A DNA stretch of 55,546 nt, from NCBI GenBank assembly GCA_030247855.1, contig JAPDRN010000184.1, positions 1-55,546 of the forward strand, in the 5' to 3' direction. This DNA is from Knufia peltigerae. Lineage: Eukaryota; Ascomycota; Eurotiomycetes; Chaetothyriales; Trichomeriaceae. The stretch's first letter is position 1, and every line of letters starts with the position of its first letter. The translations under genes were made by a program, and so were the position numbers. The notes below the pieces were generated by a model, which worked only from the letters and a program-made list of their open reading frames with translations, searched no databases and had not been told where the DNA came from. Positions 8,130 through 15,234 of the stretch are shown here, one piece after another.

Positions 8130-9647
8130 GTGGAAGCTACCGTACATTTCATCAACAGCATCATCTGGAGCAAGGCGCTGATCTTCATGTGCCTGGCCGC
8201 CGGCCTGTTCTTCAGCCTGCGCACCCGCTTCATGCAGATCCGTGGTTTCGTCGAGATGTGCCGCCTTACCGTGTCCGGTGAGAAGTCCGACGCCGGCGTG
8301 TCCTCGTTCCAGGCCCTGGCCATGTCGATGGCCGGCCGCATGGGCATCGGCAACATCGCCGGCGTGGCCACCGCCATCGCCTTCGGCGGCCCCGGCGCGA
8401 TCTTCTGGATGTGGGTCATGGGCTTCGTTGGTGCCTCCACCTCTTACGTGGAATGCACCCTGGCGCAGATCTACAAGACCAAGGATGCCGAAGGCCGCTA
8501 CCGCGGTGGCCCGGCCTACTACATCGAAAAGGCGATGGGCCTGAAGTGGTATGCCATGGCCTTCGCCATCGCCACCATCATCGCCGCCGGCTTCCTGATG
8601 CCCGGCGTGCAGGCCAACGCGATCGCCGACAGCATCATCAATGCCTGCCGTGGCACCGCGTTGTGCGGTCCGCTCGATGGCCAGTCCTTCGGCATGGAAT
8701 CGGTGCAGGCGCTGAAGCTCGGCATCGGCATCGTCGTCGCCCTGTTGCTGGGCGTGGTGATCTTCGGTGGCGTCAAGCGCATCGCCAACTTCGCCGAAGT
8801 GGTAGTGCCGTTCATGGCCGCCGGCTTCATCCTGACGGCCGTCGTCATCATGATCATCAACTACGACCGCGTGCCGGAAATGTTCGGCATCATCTTCAAG
8901 AGCGCCTTCGGTACCCACGCCGCGTTCGGCGCGATGATGGGCCTAGCGGTGGAGTGGGGCATCAAGCGTGGCATCTACGCCAACGAGGCCGGGCAGGGCT
9001 CGGGCCCGCACGCTGCTGCCGCGTCGGAGGTCTCGCACCCGGCCAAGCAGGGTTACGTGCAGGCCTTCGCCATCTACTTCGACACCATGATGGTGTGCAC
9101 CGCCACCGCGTTCCTGATCCTGGCCAGCGGCACCTACAACGTGTATTCGCCGGTCGCCGGAGCTGAGCCGATCTTCCAGGGCCTGGCAGGCATTCCCGAA
9201 GGTGCGGGCTATGCGCAGGCGGGTGTGGAAGCCGTGCTGCCGGGCTGGGGTTCGGCCTTCGTATCGGTGGCGATCTTCTTCTTCGCCTTCACCACGATCA
9301 TGGCCTATTACTACATGGCCGAAACCAACCTGACCTACGTCAACCACAACAGGAAGCGCCCGTTCACCGTGCTGCTGCTGCGCCTGGGCATCATCGGCAT
9401 GGTGGTGTTCGGCGCCTTCCACAACGCCACCCTGGCCTGGGCGTTGGGTGATATCGGCGTGGGCCTGATGGCCTGGCTGAACATCATCGCCATCCTCATC
9501 GTGCAGAAGCCGGCCATGCTGGCCCTGCGCGATTACGAACGACAGAAGAAGCTCGGCCTGGATCCGATCTTCGACCCCGATGCCCTGGGCATCAAGAACG
9601 CCGATTTCTGGCGTCAACGCAAGCTGGAGTTGTCCCGTAGTGAATGA
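8130..9647 (+). CDS. Sodium:alanine/glycine symporter (AGCS family)
   Basis: This 505-residue inner-membrane amino acid carrier has the AGCS signature (FQALAMSMAGRMGIGNIAGVATAIAFGGPGAIFWMW near residues 65-100), a second conserved block (EWGIKRGIYANEAGQGSGPHAAA), and about ten hydrophobic segments. Family members take up alanine or glycine with Na+. The GTG at 8130 is preceded by a GGAG/GAGAG ribosome-binding site (8117-8124), and the open frame upstream lies in repeats, so the GTG start is preferred. The last codons overlap the methyltransferase gene by 8 nt. Confidence 0.9.
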   Translation: MEATVHFINSIIWSKALIFMCLAAGLFFSLRTRFMQIRGFVEMCRLTVSGEKSDAGVSSFQALAMSMAGRMGIGNIAGVATAIAFGGPGAIFWMWVMGFVGASTSYVECTLAQIYKTKDAEGRYRGGPAYYIEKAMGLKWYAMAFAIATIIAAGFLMPGVQANAIADSIINACRGTALCGPLDGQSFGMESVQALKLGIGIVVALLLGVVIFGGVKRIANFAEVVVPFMAAGFILTAVVIMIINYDRVPEMFGIIFKSAFGTHAAFGAMMGLAVEWGIKRGIYANEAGQGSGPHAAAASEVSHPAKQGYVQAFAIYFDTMMVCTATAFLILASGTYNVYSPVAGAEPIFQGLAGIPEGAGYAQAGVEAVLPGWGSAFVSVAIFFFAFTTIMAYYYMAETNLTYVNHNRKRPFTVLLLRLGIIGMVVFGAFHNATLAWALGDIGVGLMAWLNIIAILIVQKPAMLALRDYERQKKLGLDPIFDPDALGIKNADFWRQRKLELSRSE

Positions 9648-10473
9648 TCCCTGGAAGAATGCCCGTCTCCCGTCGTCGCGACCGCCGCGGGCCACCCCGC
9701 TGCCACCGCGTGAGGGCGGCACCCCGCCACCGCCGGGGCGTGGCAACGACGAACTTCGCCTGTATGGCTGGAACGCGGTGCAGGCCCTGTTCGCCAAGCG
9801 ACCGCAGGCACTGCGCAAGCTGTATCTGGTGGAGTCGCTGATTCCGCGCATGCAGCCGGTGCTGAAGTGGTGCGTGGCCAACCGCGTGGGCTATCGCGTG
9901 GTGGAAGAGGGCGACCTCAACAAGCTGGCTGCCACCACCCACCACGAAGGCCTGGTGGCCGACGTGCTGCGCGCGCCGGTGTTGCCGCTGGCGCAGTGGC
10001 TGGCCGAACTGGGCGAAGGCCCGGCGCTGGCACTATGGCTGGATGGCGTCGGCAATCCGCACAACTTCGGTGCGATCCTGCGCTCTGCCGCGCACTTCGG
10101 TGCCAAGGCGCTGTTGCTGCCGGCCAGCAGCACGCTGGCACTGTCCGGCGCGGCCGCACGCGTGGCCGAGGGCGGTGCAGAGTCGGTGCCGCTGGTGCAG
10201 CTGCCTGAAGACGCAGAAGCGATGGCGCAGCTGCGCGCGGCTGGTTTCGGCCTTGCCGCGACGCTGGTCGAGGGTGGCGATGACGTGTTCCGCGCGTCGT
10301 TGCCCGCCCGCCTGGTCTACGTGATGGGCGCGGAAAGTGAAGGCATGGATCGCGGCCTGGCCAGCCAGTGTGACCAGCAGCTGTCGATTCCCGGCAGTGG
10401 CGCGGTTGAAAGCCTGAATGTCGCTTCTGCCACGGCCGTGCTGCTGGCGCAGTGGGCCAGCCAGCGCGGCTGA
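9640..10473 (+). CDS. SpoU/TrmH-family RNA 2'-O-methyltransferase
   Basis: This 277-residue SPOUT methyltransferase has a proline-rich N-terminal tail (about residues 10-35), an RNA-binding N-domain (LYGWNAVQALFAKRPQALRKLYLV), and the three knotted-domain motifs: NPHNFGAILRSAAHFG, VYVMGAESEGM, and IPGSGAVESLNVASATAVLL. SAM-dependent ribose methylation of rRNA or tRNA is the family role; the exact target (RlmB-like 23S G2251 or other) cannot be fixed. The GTG start at 9640 overlaps the end of the symporter gene. The tail before the N-domain is longer than in E. coli RlmB. Confidence 0.85.
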   Translation: MNDPWKNARLPSSRPPRATPLPPREGGTPPPPGRGNDELRLYGWNAVQALFAKRPQALRKLYLVESLIPRMQPVLKWCVANRVGYRVVEEGDLNKLAATTHHEGLVADVLRAPVLPLAQWLAELGEGPALALWLDGVGNPHNFGAILRSAAHFGAKALLLPASSTLALSGAAARVAEGGAESVPLVQLPEDAEAMAQLRAAGFGLAATLVEGGDDVFRASLPARLVYVMGAESEGMDRGLASQCDQQLSIPGSGAVESLNVASATAVLLAQWASQRG

Positions 10474-10483
10474 GCCCCTGACC

Positions 10484-10522
10484 GGGGTCAGCTCCCTCGC
10501 CAACGGCGAGGGCTCTGACCCC
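10484..10522. repeat. GGGGTCAGA-family palindrome between convergent genes
   Basis: Arms GGGGTCAGCTCCCTCGCC and GGCGAGGGCTCTGACCCC (one mismatch) around AAC sit 10 bp after the methyltransferase stop and 14 bp before the stop of the convergent M28 peptidase gene. The placement suits a shared transcript-end hairpin. Confidence 0.85.
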
Positions 10523-10536
10523 ACTGTGTCACCGCA

Positions 10537-11958
10537 TCACTCGTTCGGCGGCGTGGTCGCCTTGGCCTCGCTGCCGAAGTTGCCATCGGCTTCGGCGGCC
10601 AGATAGGCAAACACGGTGTAGGCGGCCACGTTCTGCGCCAGCGCCTTCGGGTCGATCTTGTCCAGCGTGTCGTCGGCGGTGTGGTGCAGGTGGAAGTAGT
10701 CCGAGCCGTCCTGTGCCAGCCATGCCCATGCACCGCCCTTGGCGGCCAGCGGACCGACATCCGGCCCCGGGCCACCCTTGTCGGCGGCGTACTCGATGCC
10801 CAGCGGCTTCATCACTTCCGCAATCTGCCGGGTTGCCTCGCGCGAGCCTTCCGGGTTCGGCGAACCGGTGTTGAAGGCGTAGATGCGGCCAGCACCGAAA
10901 TCGCTCTCGGCGGCCAGCTGGTGCAGCGCCACGTCCTTGGCATGCGCCTCGGCGTAGGCCTTGCCGCCATACAGGCCCTGCTCTTCATTGGCGAAGGCGA
11001 CCACGCGGATGGTGCGCTTCGGTGCCTGCTTCAGCTGGCCGATCAGATGGCCGGCGGCCATGGTGATGCCCACGCCGGCGCCGTCATCGACCGCGCCGGT
11101 GCCCAGGTCCCACGAATCCAGGTGGCCGCCGATCACCACCACTTCCTTCGGCAGCGTGCGGCCGGTGATTTCACCGATCACGTTGTACGAGGTCGCGGTG
11201 CCGTCCCAACCGCAGTCCAGCGCCACCTTCACCGTGGTTGCGCCACGGGCAAGCAGGCGCGCCAGCTGGTCGGCGTCGGGCACCGACAGCGCCGCCGACG
11301 GCACCGCCGTCAGACCGTCATCGAAGCGGGTGATGCCGGTGTGCGGCACGCGGTGCGAATCGGTACCGGCCGAGCGCATCAGGAAGCCGACCGCGCCCTT
11401 GCGGATGGCCTCGGACGGACCCTTGCTGCGGATCGCGCCGCCGCGGCCATAGTCGCGGCCATCGCGGAACGGCAGCATCTGGTAATCGACGAAGGCGATC
11501 TTGCCCTTCAGTGAACCGGCCGGCGCGGCCTGCAGCGCGGCCAGATCGGCGAAGCGCACCACCTCGGCTTCCACGGTGCCGCCCGGGCTGCCACCCAGCG
11601 CAGTGATCTGCAACGGTTGCGGATTGCTGCCGGTCACGGCGGCGTGTTCACTGCGGCGCTCCCACTTCGGGAAGGTCACCGGTTCCTTCCACACCTTGTC
11701 AAAACCCAGTGCCTTGAACTTGGCTTCGGCCCAGGCCACGGCACGGGCGTCGGCCTCGCTGCCGGCGATGCGAGGGCCGATCTCGGTGGTCAACGATTCG
11801 ACCACCTTCCAGCCGGTGTCATCGGCCAGCGCCTGGTCGCGCAGCTGTGCGGCGGTGGCCAGCGAGGCCGGCGGCAAGGTGGTGGCATGCGGCGCCGCGA
11901 AGGCCGGCGCGGCCAGCAGGGCGAGGGAGGATGCGATGGCAAGGACGCGGCGACGCAT
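10537..11958 (-). CDS. Secreted M28-family zinc peptidase
   Basis: This 473-residue exported metallopeptidase has a signal peptide ending near residue 21 (APAFA). A PA-type insert lies around residues 130-250. The M28 metal and catalytic sites follow in order: GGHLDSWD, VDDGAGV, ANEEQGLYG, AAESDFG, and a C-terminal HHTADDTLD. These supply the His/Asp/Glu/Asp/His zinc ligands and the general-base Glu of the family. The likely activity is aminopeptidase or carboxypeptidase in the periplasm or outside. It ends convergently with the methyltransferase gene across a palindromic repeat. Confidence 0.9.
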   Translation of the reverse strand: MRRRVLAIASSLALLAAPAFAAPHATTLPPASLATAAQLRDQALADDTGWKVVESLTTEIGPRIAGSEADARAVAWAEAKFKALGFDKVWKEPVTFPKWERRSEHAAVTGSNPQPLQITALGGSPGGTVEAEVVRFADLAALQAAPAGSLKGKIAFVDYQMLPFRDGRDYGRGGAIRSKGPSEAIRKGAVGFLMRSAGTDSHRVPHTGITRFDDGLTAVPSAALSVPDADQLARLLARGATTVKVALDCGWDGTATSYNVIGEITGRTLPKEVVVIGGHLDSWDLGTGAVDDGAGVGITMAAGHLIGQLKQAPKRTIRVVAFANEEQGLYGGKAYAEAHAKDVALHQLAAESDFGAGRIYAFNTGSPNPEGSREATRQIAEVMKPLGIEYAADKGGPGPDVGPLAAKGGAWAWLAQDGSDYFHLHHTADDTLDKIDPKALAQNVAAYTVFAYLAAEADGNFGSEAKATTPPNE

Positions 11959-12068
11959 GGACAGCTCCGGGAAGGGTGTAAGCCTTGGAGCTTAACAGTC
12001 GTTCAGCGCCGCGCATGGGCGGGAGGTCATGGCCGGCGCGGATGCTGTTTTCCGCCAGATGCAGCAAA

Positions 12069-12098
12069 GCGAAAGCCCTATCGGAGCGGGGCTTTCGC
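12069..12098 (-). terminator. Hairpin terminator downstream of the unknown secreted protein gene
   Basis: GCGAAAGCCC and its complement GGGCTTTCGC flank a 10-base loop. It lies 34 bp beyond the stop of the minus-strand gene at 12133. The run of T after the stem is short, so termination strength is uncertain. Confidence 0.5.
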
Positions 12099-12132
12099 AC
12101 GCTCCCATGGCGCCCGAGGGCGCCGCTGGCAA

Positions 12133-12669
12133 TTACTTGGCTGCGGTATCCAGCTTCATGATGTAGCTGGCCACGCCGTTGCCGGCGTTGTTGATGTAGT
12201 CGTTCAGAAACTGCTTGTCGAGCGACAGCAGAGGCGAACCCTTCAGCGAATCGTAGGTGGCATCGACCGTCAGTAGCCCGAAGCGCTTGGCCAGCGCAGT
12301 CACCGCTTCATGGCGTGCCTTTGGCGAATCGCCGGCCTTCTGCAGATCGGTGGCGATCTGGTACTCGGCACTCTTGGCTTCCAGCGCCTCGTTCAGCACG
12401 CCGGCCATCGCGAACAGTGACTCGCGCGTCAGCGTCGGATCGAGGCCGCGCGCTTTCATCTGCGCTTCGATCGGCTGCGCGGCCGCCAGCAGCAGGTCGG
12501 CGTGGCTGTAGCCGTCCAGCGGTGCGGCTACGCCCTTGGGCAGTGCCATCCCGGGCTTGTAGGGCAGGTAATGGCCCTTGCCATCGGTGACAGAGACATC
12601 GCGCGCCTGCGCGGTGCCGGCCACGCACATGCAGGCAGACAGCAGCAGGGGGATGGCGAGTGCGCGCAT
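12133..12669 (-). CDS. Unknown secreted/periplasmic protein
   Basis: This is a 178-residue protein with an N-terminal signal peptide (MRALAIPLLLSACMCVAGTAQA, cleavage near residue 22). The mature part is mostly helical and charged (DGKGHYLPYKPGMALPKGV; EAQMKARGLDPTLTRESLFAMAGVLNEALEAKSAEYQIATDLQKAG). No catalytic motif is seen and I do not recognise the family. Hydrophobic residues and a Cys at position 12 and 14 sit inside the signal, so a lipoprotein is less likely than simple export. The start was set at the signal peptide; the open frame runs 39 codons further upstream without leader features. It is monocistronic between the M28 peptidase and mscL. Confidence 0.6.
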   Translation of the reverse strand: MRALAIPLLLSACMCVAGTAQARDVSVTDGKGHYLPYKPGMALPKGVAAPLDGYSHADLLLAAAQPIEAQMKARGLDPTLTRESLFAMAGVLNEALEAKSAEYQIATDLQKAGDSPKARHEAVTALAKRFGLLTVDATYDSLKGSPLLSLDKQFLNDYINNAGNGVASYIMKLDTAAK

Positions 12670-12815
12670 GCGCGGGGTGGGGGTGTTCAAGCGGTGCCTC
12701 CTGGCATCCACCGCAAAGGGCGGTGGTTTCGCGCTTTCCGCGCGGTGCGAGGGCACTGCGCGGGCGCAGGAGGATAACAGCAACACCGCATGGGCTGCGT
12801 CGCAGACACGCAGAT

Positions 12816-12838
12816 GGAAAGGGCGCCCGCAGGCGCCC
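12816..12838 (-). terminator. Possible terminator after mscL
   Basis: A GGGCGCC/GGCGCCC hairpin with a 4-base loop ends 7 bp beyond the mscL stop. On the minus strand it is followed by TTTCC. Confidence 0.5.
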
Positions 12839-12844
12839 GTTCCG

Positions 12845-13249
12845 TTACTTCTTCAGGCTGTCGCGGATCTCGCGCAGCAGCACCACTTCTTCGGCCGGCG
12901 CTGCCGGTGCCGCTTCCTGCTTGCGCGACAGGCGGTTGATCACCTTGATCACCAGGAAGATGGCGAAGGCCACGATCACGAACTGGATCAGCGTGTTGAT
13001 GAAATCACCGTAGCCGATCACCACTGCCGGGATCTCCTTGCCATCGGCGCCGATGCTGGCCGGCGACAGCGTCCACGCAAGCTGCGAGAAATCGACCTTG
13101 CCGATCAGCATGCCCAGCGGCGGCATGATGATCTTCTCCACCAGCGCGGTGACGATCTTGCCGAAGGCCGCGCCGATCACCACGCCGACGGCGAGATCGA
13201 TGACGTTGCCGCGCATCGCGAATTCCTTGAACTCGGTGAGCATTCCCAT
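12845..13249 (-). CDS. Large-conductance mechanosensitive channel MscL
   Basis: This 134-residue inner-membrane channel opens under hypo-osmotic stress. It has the family N-terminal amphipathic helix and TM1 (MGMLTEFKEFAMRGNVIDLAVGVVIGAAFGKIV), a periplasmic loop (about residues 45-75), TM2 (FINTLIQFVIVAFAIFLVIKVINRL), and a C-terminal bundle (EEVVLLREIRDSLKK). Length matches E. coli MscL (136). It is a single gene, preceded on its own strand by a purine-rich GGAGAAAAACA ribosome-binding site. Confidence 0.97.
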   Translation of the reverse strand: MGMLTEFKEFAMRGNVIDLAVGVVIGAAFGKIVTALVEKIIMPPLGMLIGKVDFSQLAWTLSPASIGADGKEIPAVVIGYGDFINTLIQFVIVAFAIFLVIKVINRLSRKQEAAPAAPAEEVVLLREIRDSLKK

Positions 13250-13305
13250 TGTTGTTTTTCTCCTGAGGGCGAGGGGGGACAGCGCGCAGGGTAGCGCAGG
13301 TGATG

Positions 13306-14022
13306 TCAGCCGGCGATCACACCGTGGCGTTCGGCCACGTTCTCAAGGCGTGCACTGAAACGGTCGCCGGGCTTCAGTGCGGCCACGCCGGACGGCGTAC
13401 CCATGAACACCAGGTCGCCGGCACGCAGCTGCCACAGCTTGGACAGTTCGTGCAGGATCTCCGGCACGTTCCAGATCATCTGGTCGAGCAGGGACTGCTG
13501 GCGGACTTCGCCATTGATCTCCAGCGACAGATTGAGCGCGGCCAGATCGCCGACTTCACCGGCATGCACGATCTCACTGATCGGCGCGGAGGCATCGAAG
13601 CCCTTGGCCGAATCCCACGGGTGGCCCTTCTCCTTGGCGGCGGCCTGCAGGTCGCGGCGGGTCAGGTCCAGGCCCACGGCATAGCCATAGACCAGTGCTT
13701 CGGCATCGCCCACGGCCAATTCGCCGGCGGGCGCGTCACGGCCGATCGCCACCACCAGTTCCACCTCGTGATGCAGGTTGCTGGTGGCAGGCGGGTAGGG
13801 GATCACATCGTCGTGGCCGACCACGATGGCGTCGGCTGGCTTGGTGAAGAACATCGGGCGGCCGCGATCGTCTGCTGCAGGCACGGCAGCACCCATCTCG
13901 CGCGCATGGTCGGCGAAGTTGCGGCCGACGCAGTAGATGCGGTGCACGGGAAAACTGCCGCCGCCAACGACCGGTACACGCGGCGTGGCTGCAGCAGGGA
14001 TCACATCGAAGACATCGGACAT
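13306..14022 (-). CDS. Fumarylacetoacetate hydrolase family protein
   Basis: This 238-residue protein has the FAH fold core: YCVGRNFADHAREMG, FFTKPADAIV, the metal ligands in HHEVELVVAIG, GYAVGLDLTRRDLQAAAKEKGHPWDSAKGFD, and the C-terminal GDLVFMGTPSGVAALKPGD. The fold cleaves or decarboxylates 2-oxo acids such as acylpyruvates with Mg2+. The short single-domain size matches FAHD1/YcgM-like acylpyruvases or oxaloacetate decarboxylases more than true FAH. The exact substrate is not determinable here. Confidence 0.88.
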   Translation of the reverse strand: MSDVFDVIPAAATPRVPVVGGGSFPVHRIYCVGRNFADHAREMGAAVPAADDRGRPMFFTKPADAIVVGHDDVIPYPPATSNLHHEVELVVAIGRDAPAGELAVGDAEALVYGYAVGLDLTRRDLQAAAKEKGHPWDSAKGFDASAPISEIVHAGEVGDLAALNLSLEINGEVRQQSLLDQMIWNVPEILHELSKLWQLRAGDLVFMGTPSGVAALKPGDRFSARLENVAERHGVIAG

Positions 14023-14092
14023 GCGGGCATCCAGGAAGGGAGTGCCCGCAGTCTAGAACGCAGCAAGGCCCGCCGTCAGCGGGCAGCGTCGA

Positions 14093-14374
14093 TCAGCGCG
14101 AGGCTGGCAGCGCCGATTTGCGCACCACGTGGTACTCGCCCTCGACCACGTTCGGGTCCGCGGCGCGGCTCGGGCCAGGCTTGCGCGAAGCCAGCAGCTT
14201 CCACGCCAAGCCCACGAGGATCATGGCCGCACCGACGAATACGCCGATGAACACCATCGCGGCCAGGATCGCCAGGCCGAGCAGACCGACGGCAACGCGC
14301 ACCAGCGGATGGCGTGGCTTGCGCGGGGCAAACAGGGTGCGGAACTGGTTGAAGGCGAAAGCGCGATTGAACAT
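14093..14374 (-). CDS. Small inner-membrane protein of unknown function
   Basis: This 93-residue protein has a basic N-terminus (PRKPRHPLVRV) and one long or two short membrane segments (VAVGLLGLAILAAMVFIGVFVGAAMILVGLAW, about residues 25-58), then a polar tail. It is not recognised as a named family. Its ATG at 14374 is the only start before the membrane segment. Confidence 0.6.
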   Translation of the reverse strand: MFNRAFAFNQFRTLFAPRKPRHPLVRVAVGLLGLAILAAMVFIGVFVGAAMILVGLAWKLLASRKPGPSRAADPNVVEGEYHVVRKSALPASR

Positions 14375-14429
14375 GATGGCTCGATAGGCTGGAAATCAGC
14401 GAGCCATGAGTATCGGCAGCTGTCACTGT

Positions 14430-14530
14430 CATTGAGTGAAAAACTCGTTAAATATAGCCTTGGCTTATTACGGATCAATGACTTGTGTTCATGTCGCAGC
14501 TAGTCACATGACCAGGCATGCGACAATGCG
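14430..14530. promoter_or_regulatory. AT-rich divergent promoter region
   Basis: A patch around 14430-14475 (AAAAACTCGTTAAATATAGCC) is strikingly AT-rich compared with its GC-rich surroundings and lies between the divergent membrane-protein and Rieske genes. TAAATA (14449-14454) is a plausible -10 element. No defined -35 is claimed. Confidence 0.4.
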
Positions 14531-14552
14531 CGATTCCGTCCGAGCCTTCGCC

Positions 14553-14888
14553 ATGACTGCCGCTGTCGCCCTGATCACCCTTGATGCCATTGCCGATGGC
14601 GCGTTTGCCGAGGTTGAAGCGGTAGTCGATGGCGATGCCGAGTCGCTGCTGCTGTACCGCGACGGTGAACAGGTGCGCGCGTTCCTGAACATCTGCCCGC
14701 ACGCGGGCCGCCGCCTGGACTGGGCACCGGGCCAGTTCCTGAAAAGCCGCGAAGGCCACCTGGTCTGCGCCGCCCACGGCGCCTCGTTCGCGCTGGACAG
14801 TGGCGACTGCATCGCCGGCCCCTGCAAAGGCGACCGCCTGCGTGCAGTGCCGGTGGACGTGCGCGACGGGCAGGTCTACCTAGCCTGA
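14553..14888 (+). CDS. Rieske [2Fe-2S] ferredoxin-like protein
   Basis: This 111-residue single-domain Rieske protein binds the cluster through NICPHAGRRLDW (Cys-x-His) and LVCAAHGASFALDSG (Cys-x2-His), a spacing typical of nitrite-reductase-small-subunit and ferredoxin-type Rieske domains. A soluble electron-carrier role is inferred. The ATG at 14553 was chosen because it leads straight into the beta-rich domain; an ATG at 14526 (nine codons longer) is possible. No oxygenase partner gene is nearby. Confidence 0.8.
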   Translation: MTAAVALITLDAIADGAFAEVEAVVDGDAESLLLYRDGEQVRAFLNICPHAGRRLDWAPGQFLKSREGHLVCAAHGASFALDSGDCIAGPCKGDRLRAVPVDVRDGQVYLA

Positions 14889-14898
14889 TGCCAGGCTC

Positions 14899-14939
14899 GG
14901 GGTCGGATCCGTTTTCCGCAGGAAAACGGCTCTGACCCC
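14899..14939. repeat. GGGGTCAGA-family palindrome
   Basis: GGGGTCGGATCCGTTTTCC pairs with GGAAAACGGCTCTGACCCC around GCA. It begins 10 bp after the Rieske stop codon. Confidence 0.8.
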
Positions 14940-14962
14940 ATCAGGAAAAACGATTCAACACC

Positions 14963-15001
14963 GGGGTCAGAGCCCGTTGCGCAGCAACGGGATCCGACCC
15001 C
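14963..15001. repeat. GGGGTCAGA-family palindrome
   Basis: GGGGTCAGAGCCCGTTGC pairs with GCAACGGGATCCGACCCC. It carries the same asymmetric AGAGCCC/GGATCC pair seen in other copies. Confidence 0.8.
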
Positions 15002-15035
15002 GTGCCGTTCAGGCAGATTGCGGCGATCTGTCGAA

Positions 15036-15218
15036 GGCGGGGTGGGTCCGGTGGCGGGGGCGTGAGCGCCATGGATGGCGCGACCGAGCTTACAGGGACG
15101 TACTTGCAGCGTCCCCCGCAACCGGATCCACCCTGCCATCCCACGGATAGCCAGCTTTTGCTGTTGCTCCGGCTGTTGCCGTTGCCGTTGCCTCTGCGGG
15201 TGCAGGGCGCAGCCCTGC
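15036..15218. repeat. Composite palindromic repeat, copy B
   Basis: The arms at 15036-15060 and 15113-15137 match copy A with a few changes; the spacer differs (AGCGCCATGGATGGCGC palindrome). A GTTGCC hexamer tract follows at about 15176-15192, then a GCAGGGC/GCCCTGC hairpin at 15202-15218. It abuts the 3' end of the SLC13 transporter gene. Confidence 0.8.
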
Positions 15219-15234
15219 CAACAAACCCCAACCC

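Larger units (their letters stand above)
14889..15234. other. Repeat-filled intergenic region (346 bp)
   Basis: No gene is seen. It contains two GGGGTCAGA-family palindromes (14899-14939 and 14963-15001) and composite repeat copy B (15036-15218). Confidence 0.75.
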
